Below, in pieces: positions 58,919 through 64,000 of a stretch of 64,000 nt of DNA (within the stretch, counting starts at the first letter, position 1; each line of letters starts with the position of its first letter). The DNA is taken from assembly GCF_034702125.1 (NCBI RefSeq), contig NC_085857.1, positions 57,238,426-57,302,425 on the forward strand. The letters are read 5' to 3'. Under the pieces are notes generated by a model. The model searched no databases. It saw only the letters and a program-made list of their open reading frames with translations, and was not told the DNA's origin. The position numbers and the translations under genes were made by a program. The stretch comes from Engraulis encrasicolus. Lineage: Eukaryota > Chordata > Actinopteri > Clupeiformes > Engraulidae.

Positions 58919-59492
58919 CCAAGGCACTGTTACCAGAGCTATAATGGTCTATGAATAAGATGTTCTGAGGTATACTGCTTGTATTATTATTATCAGGGAA
59001 GCGAACATGGGGGGAAAGGGGTCAGTTGACCCCAGGCCCAGAGAGAGAGAGGCCAAAATTGGGACTTCATTATTGTATGTAGCCTAATTGATGGTGCCCT
59101 CCATATGACTTTGTCCTGGGCCGGGCGCCCTGATTAGGCCTATCATTAATATTACTTATGCTTAGGCTGCAATAAAAATATTGGCTTCACAAATTAATGT
59201 TTAGAAATATTTTTTTTTTCTTGTCAGTGTTTATCCTTATTGAGATATTCCATGCTTATATGAAGTATAAGTAAACTTTTTCTGATATCATGCAGCCCTA
59301 GTTGACATTTTAAGTTGATGCTGTACGCCTATATTAGCCATGTTTTTTTTTCAAAATAATATTAATGTTGGAAGTAAAACTCTCATTTGCTTTATACATT
59401 ATGTGCAAAATAGAAAGTAGAGAAAACATATATATTGCGAGCAATATCGATATTGTGGTATCCAGTCTTGTTATCGCATATCGCACATTTGT
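58919..59492. other. Gene-free stretch
   Basis: 59283-59492 contains an older repeat (ATCATGCAGCCCTAG, ATCGATATTG) that resumes after the nested elements at about 61151 (CTCATATCGTGCAGCCC). It is therefore the outermost layer of the nest. Confidence 0.45.
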
Positions 59493-61143
59493 TGGTAACA
59501 CTTTACTTGACGCCAGCGTCATACAGATGACATACAAGCAGGGCTCTAAATTAACACACGCCAACCCGCCAAACACGGGTGAAAATTAATTTTGGCTAGT
59601 AGAAAAAATACCTACCCGCCAATTTGGCCAGTAGCGCCCGAGTACAGTAAATTATGAACGGTAAACCGCTGCTATGACGAACGTGGGCACGTTAAGTATG
59701 CAGAGCCCTTAAGGCGAGATTTCCTACATTGCCCATGGGCACTAGCGTCACGACGTAGCCTCCCACCGTGGGCTTTCCAGTACAGCAAGCGGCAACTCCA
59801 TGCTGTTGCGCGCGCCAGCATTGAAAACATTTCAGACGACCAGCTTTCTGTCAGCTACGCTCACACTATTCTGACAGGCAGCTCTCCTCCTATGCTCTCG
59901 TCGATTTCGCTACAATCTTTTTAACGTCACTACTCCTATTATTACTAGGCTGAACCTTGCTGTAACAGGCTGCCTTTTTGAAGCAGCGAGGCCCTGACCG
60001 TTTCAATAACATGACTAACGCAGATTATGCCTAGAACCGTTTTGTGCGAGTGATGAGAATGTGGCGGGGGTTAGAGCAAGGTTCTGTGTGTTGGTGAATG
60101 CTAGTAGTTTGTAACCGTAATAATAGTGACGTTAAAAAAGGAGTGGTTGTGGAACGAAATAGCGACAAGGGCAGAGGAGGAGAGCTGACTGTCAGAGTAG
60201 TGTGAGCGTAGCTGTCAGTTCAGTTGTCTTCTGAAATGTTCCGAGTCCTGGCGCAACTAAGTTGGAAAGCCCACGCCATCGGATAGAAATTTTTTTACAA
60301 AAAAGCAACGACGAAACTGTGGAAGTAACAAAGGAAGCGAAGATTCCCGTGATATTATTTACTTTTAGTTAAACTAGGCTTCTTGTCATTTTGTTGCGCA
60401 TGATAGATAAGAGAAGAGCTCCTCCTCTCTCCTCTCCTTTTCCCCTCATCTCTTCTCCTTCCTTGGGGTGTGCGTGTGTGAGGTTTTGGAGAGTTTGGCT
60501 GTGTGCTTTGTTACTGTATGTTAAAGGTCTGTTATGTGAGTGGCTTGTGTGATGTGATTCAGCTGTTTTCAGAGGAATTGAACAAAAACTAATCAAATTG
60601 ATTAGGCCTAAGTAATGAAAGTAAAAAATAAAGCAGAAGTTAAAAAATAATGAAAAAAGATATAGCCTATACTAGGCCTATGCTTATTATGTAGGCATTG
60701 GCCTAGTATGGCCTATATATAGTGTATCTGTGTTGTAGAAATTGTTGAACAAAATAACCATAATTTAAAAAAAATAACTAGCCTAACGCATAGTTTATTT
60801 TGGCGAGATAAAAAAAATGGCTAGTTGAACTTCTGTTTGGCTGGTAAGAAAAAATGTCCACTAGCCAAATTGGCTGGTGGTGGAAAAAGTTAATTTAGAG
60901 CCCTGCATACAAGTGTCATAATGGTGTCAAAACACACAGTCATGACCGAGTCATAAACATGGTGTCAATGTCATAAATGTTTTATGGTCATGAAAATCGA
61001 CATTGTTAGGGCTGTCTTTGCCATAACCGAATGTCACTTAATGGCAAAGTCATAAAAGGCTCATGGCATTGACATAATGTTTATGACACATGAATGACTG
61101 CATTATGACACTGCTATGACACCTGCGTCAAGTAAAGTGTACC
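59493..61143. mobile_element. MITE carrying a nested hAT
   Basis: TGGTAACACTTTACTTGACG is mirrored by CGTCAAGTAAAGTGTACC. CATTTGT flanks both sides (59486-59492 and 61144-61150). The interior has reiterated TGTCATAA/TTATGAC motifs. It is interrupted by the hAT at 59539-60905. Confidence 0.75.
59539..60905. mobile_element. 1.37-kb hAT with 8-bp TSD
   Basis: CAGGGCTCTAAATTAACAC is mirrored by GTTAATTTAGAGCCCTG. CATACAAG flanks both sides (59531-59538 and 60906-60913). Internal arms (about 59740-59960 and 60115-60285) are inverted copies of each other. Its end sequences match the MITE at 15717-15890. Confidence 0.9.
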
Positions 61144-61150
61144 CATTTGT

Positions 61151-61759
61151 CTCATATCGTGCAGCCCAGCCCTACTCTACAGTTCCCAAGTATGATGGAA
61201 AATCAATTATATCTCCAAAAGCATACATTAATCTAGCCACAAATAATCAAGGTATGCTATTTGTAAGTACACCGTCTGATAGACAGGATCATATTGAGGG
61301 GGCATGGCGATTTTTAGGCCTGTATCTTCCTTCAAACTAAAACCAGATGTGTCCAAATCGGCTTGTACAGTTTGTATTCCATTCACAGGCTTGAAAAGTG
61401 GGCATGGCACCCAATCTTTGGAGGGCCTCATCTCCACAACCGTTAGACGACGTAGGATGCTAATACTTGCGATTCTTTCAATTGGCATCAAAAGGCACCT
61501 GTAAGCAGGGCTTCAAGTCAGTTCCATGAACGGAAACGAAAATTATTTTTTTTTTAAAACGAACAGAATTTTCTGTAATTTTATGAGCAATTAATATGTT
61601 AAAATGCCGGAAATTGCATCTAAGATTTTTTTTCTGGAGGACCCTCAGACCCTACACAACTGAGATCTGGCCTTTTCCCCTCCCCAGACAGTTGCCAGGC
61701 ATAGAAATAGGGCTAAATATACCACAACACAACCAGTGGCCATTCGCATGTAGTTGCTT
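61151..61759. other. Gene-free stretch
   Basis: Two overlapping open frames on opposite strands (61228-61491 minus, 61304-61504 plus) show no domain that I recognise. CAGGGCTTCAAGT at about 61508 looks like another hAT-type end without a visible partner. Confidence 0.4.
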
Positions 61760-62939
61760 GGGTGGTTGACGTTTAAGGCCGTAACACAGTTGAAGGAGGA
61801 AACATATTCCAATTCCTGAAAAAATGGGTGGAAAATTTTGAAAAAAATGGAAAAAAATGGGGATGTCAGTGGTCCGTGGAATTTCGCCTAATTTTTGGGA
61901 AAATGTGTCCTGCGGTGTGACATCATTGGTGTGACATTTCTGTAAGATACAATAAAATGATTAAGTTGATATTCTGCACAAACATACCCCCAATGCTCTT
62001 TCTGCTATTGTTCCTTTAACCCCCACCCCACACACACACTACTACCCACCCGCACCCCCACCCCCACCCCCACACGCCTATGCATCGTACAGGCAGACAA
62101 CTGTGATTTCACTGCATAATTGTGTGAATGTGACAATTGAATGTCCTGGCATCCTTATATCCTTGCATGATGCATGAAAAATAAGTAAGGATTGATTAAC
62201 ACAATGCCTAAGCATGTCACACCACAGGACATGAAGTCACACCACAGGAAATTCACTGCATTGTGGCCATTTTAATCATTTTGTATTGGTGACTGACCTC
62301 CGAGCTCATGTTAACTAGATAAAAAACTTTTTTTTCCTTCCATAAGAGCAGTCACACACCACAGGACACCATGAACCTAAGCATTGTGTGACAGAAACAT
62401 TGCAATATGTAGATATATTAAGAGGTTAATAGTCACCTTAAACTTCCACACCACTCTCCAATAACCGATGTATAAGTTAACTGGTTAGGAGCCTGTCTTT
62501 AAGACCCTTGTAGTTGGCCTTGCAGCTGCCCGTCCACAAACCTGACTTATGTCACCCCGCAGGACGCAATTTGTGTTACGAAATTTAACTTGTAGTTAAT
62601 ATTACGGTATTGAGTTTTTTTCACATTCATATTTTTTAATATAAGGTTAATATTTATGCAATCATGCCAAATGCTTTATAAATGATTCAAAATGTTGTTG
62701 GTTTATTTTATAGCTGTATATATTCCAGGTTGTATTAATGTTACAGTCACACCACAGGACATTTGACATATAAACCTTTCCATAAATCTGAACAAAAATT
62801 ATTCTTCTCATCTAAGATTAATATAAAACATGATGTACCACATTTTCTTTCATTTACATTTGTTTTCAAGAGGAAAAATATAAATTTTGTATGTTTTTAA
62901 CTAATGTTACGTAAAAACAGGATGTCATGTCAACCACCC
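61760..62939 (+). mobile_element. DNA transposon of the GGGTGGTTGAC family, long copy
   Basis: GGGTGGTTGACGTTTAAGG is mirrored by GATGTCATGTCAACCACCC, spanning 1180 bp. GTCACACCACAGGA-type motifs occur at about 62210, 62234, 62350, 62553 and 62744, with inverted ones at 61910. Similarity to 48748-49698 runs through the whole element in opposite orientation. No transposase frame. Confidence 0.75.
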
Positions 62940-63254
62940 AGTTTCTTCTTTTTTTTTTGTGCGTTCCAGGACCTCTGTCCAACTCATCATCGTTGTGACG
63001 TTGTATGTACTTTGTGTTCCGTTAACTTGAGATTTACAAGCACTGCCCAGGTGTGCACATTTAGGAAACCTTGTTTTTTGTTGCCCCTTCAACACTGAAT
63101 GTTTTTCAATTGCATTGCACAGGTTAATAGGCCTGTTTATATTAAAGGTGGTAAAAAGTTGTGAAATTATTCATCTGTCATTTTTTGACATCATGAAAGT
63201 CTGGCATTTGTACAGGGGTGAGTAGACTTTTCATAGTAATTACCAAATTGGCAT
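62940..63254. other. Gene-free; half-arm of a Tc1 fold-back family
   Basis: 63106-63236 matches the terminal arm of the 37994-39540 element (TCAATTGCAT(T)G(C)ACAGGTTAATAG, then GTGAGTAGACTTTT). Only one arm is present. Confidence 0.55.
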
Positions 63255-63690
63255 TTGGCAACTTAAGCCAATTTTAACATGCAGTTGTACTCACATACCA
63301 TCCACTTTTTCAGTACCTGATTTTTTTTCTTCAGCCTTTCCGAGATCCTGGTCATTGTAATAGGGGCAGGTGTTTGTTCACATTTAAAAAAAAATAAAAA
63401 TTAAAAAATCTTGATTTTATTCCCAAAAGCATCCAAAAGGTTATGCAACGTCAGCATACAACTAGCAAACAGCGATACCTACCTTTAGGGAAATATTTGG
63501 AGTAGGCCTAGGTCTAATGGCCTATTAAGATTTTTAAAATGTAAACGAAAGCTGCCCCACTTTCGAACAGCTCATATCGGAAAGGGCTGAGCCAAAAAGT
63601 GCAGCATTGCCGTGTAGCCTACTGACAAGTCAAGGGTAGCGTGAGCAATACAACAGCTATTGAAATTGGTAGGAGTGCTCCTTTAAATTC
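63255..63690. repeat. Dispersed repeat, second copy of 31855-32330
   Basis: Same orientation as the first copy and without coding content. It ends near TGCTCCTTTAA. Confidence 0.6.
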
Positions 63691-63794
63691 ACGATTTCTC
63701 ACGAGGTGTTGCAAGTTATTTAACTACCAATCTTGCCCTAAATGTTTGAGCCTTCATGGCCTGTAGTTGTGAGTCTGTTACTTCGGCTACTTAC

Positions 63795-64000
63795 CGTTCA
63801 GAGCACTTTCGTCGTCACCCTGCATCTCTTCTCCCTTCACGTCTGTCTCCCACGAGCCATTTGAAACGTCAGAACAGCTGGATGTCAGAACAGCTGGATG
63901 GGAATCTTTCTCTTCTTCTCTGTCTGACCCTGTGGATAACTCATTAGGCCTATCGTATCCATATTCCTCATCTGCCTCCCATTTAACTTCTATATTCGCC
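63795..64000 (-). CDS. Shared acidic upstream exon of the zinc-finger locus (partial)
   Basis: The minus-strand frame is open from the window edge and reads NIEVKWEADEEYGYDRPNEL, then GSDREEEKDSHPAVLTSSCS and WETDVKGEEMQGDDESALN. It ends at AACG|GTAAGTAG in phase 1. That phase matches the acceptors of exons D, C and B, so the joins would read N-G-DDAEW, N-G-DNAEL and N-G-HAAEQ. The acidic, disordered character is usual for the N-terminal part of fish C2H2 proteins. A short direct repeat (GTCAGAACAGCTGGAT twice) lies inside. The 5' part is outside the window. Confidence 0.65.

Overview
The window looks like teleost fish nuclear DNA. It has small protein-coding exons with GT-AG borders spread over long introns, very long (CA)n/(CT)n microsatellites, and dense Tc1-like, hAT-like, piggyBac-like and LINE remnants. 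Two fish multigene families are present: THAP/C2H2 zinc-finger genes and the 'P2X7-like' cysteine-rich domain family. I cannot name the species. No rRNA, tRNA, CRISPR array or bacterial-type operon is visible.

Left part (1-9 kb): repeats only, including several inverted-repeat elements, a TIR-bounded composite (4844-6205) and a LINE ORF2 tail (8512-8940).

Plus-strand gene (about 9.2-37.6 kb): three THAP-domain exons (9219, 10025, 11304), all ending in phase 0 with GTAAGT donors, look like alternative first exons. Downstream are a Ser/Pro exon inside a reiterated exon-like array (18476-19628), a helical exon (21206), a Cys-rich domain over three exons (25403-26121), two acidic exons (26389, 28772), and C2H2 zinc-finger exons (29526, 31578, 37078-37630 with stop). 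Inside the last intron, a large exon (34104-35985) is in splice phase with the preceding exon and carries AT-hook-like motifs, a Pro/Ser/Ala repeat and a piggyBac-like cysteine-rich C-terminus. It reads as an alternative 3' terminal exon. Most of the exons through 31648 have microsatellites hugging their splice sites.

A minus-strand P2X7-like exon (17494-17075) is cut just before its donor by a 4.86-kb transposon (12218-17072); the last 11-13 bases and the donor lie on the far side of the element. The same 365-bp module sits about 105-118 bp upstream of this exon and of the third THAP exon.

Right part (37.6-64 kb): a Tc1-like fold-back containing a TTAA-flanked piggyBac-type MITE, many nested elements with readable target-site duplications, and a minus-strand C2H2 zinc-finger locus. 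That locus has a phase-1 acidic exon at the right edge (63795-64000) and three paralogous terminal zinc-finger exons (55492-55152, 51044-50032, 48254-47488), all accepting phase 1. The 55-kb exon is truncated by transposon-family sequence.

Gene models are assembled by reading frame, splice consensus and phase only; transcripts would be needed to confirm them.
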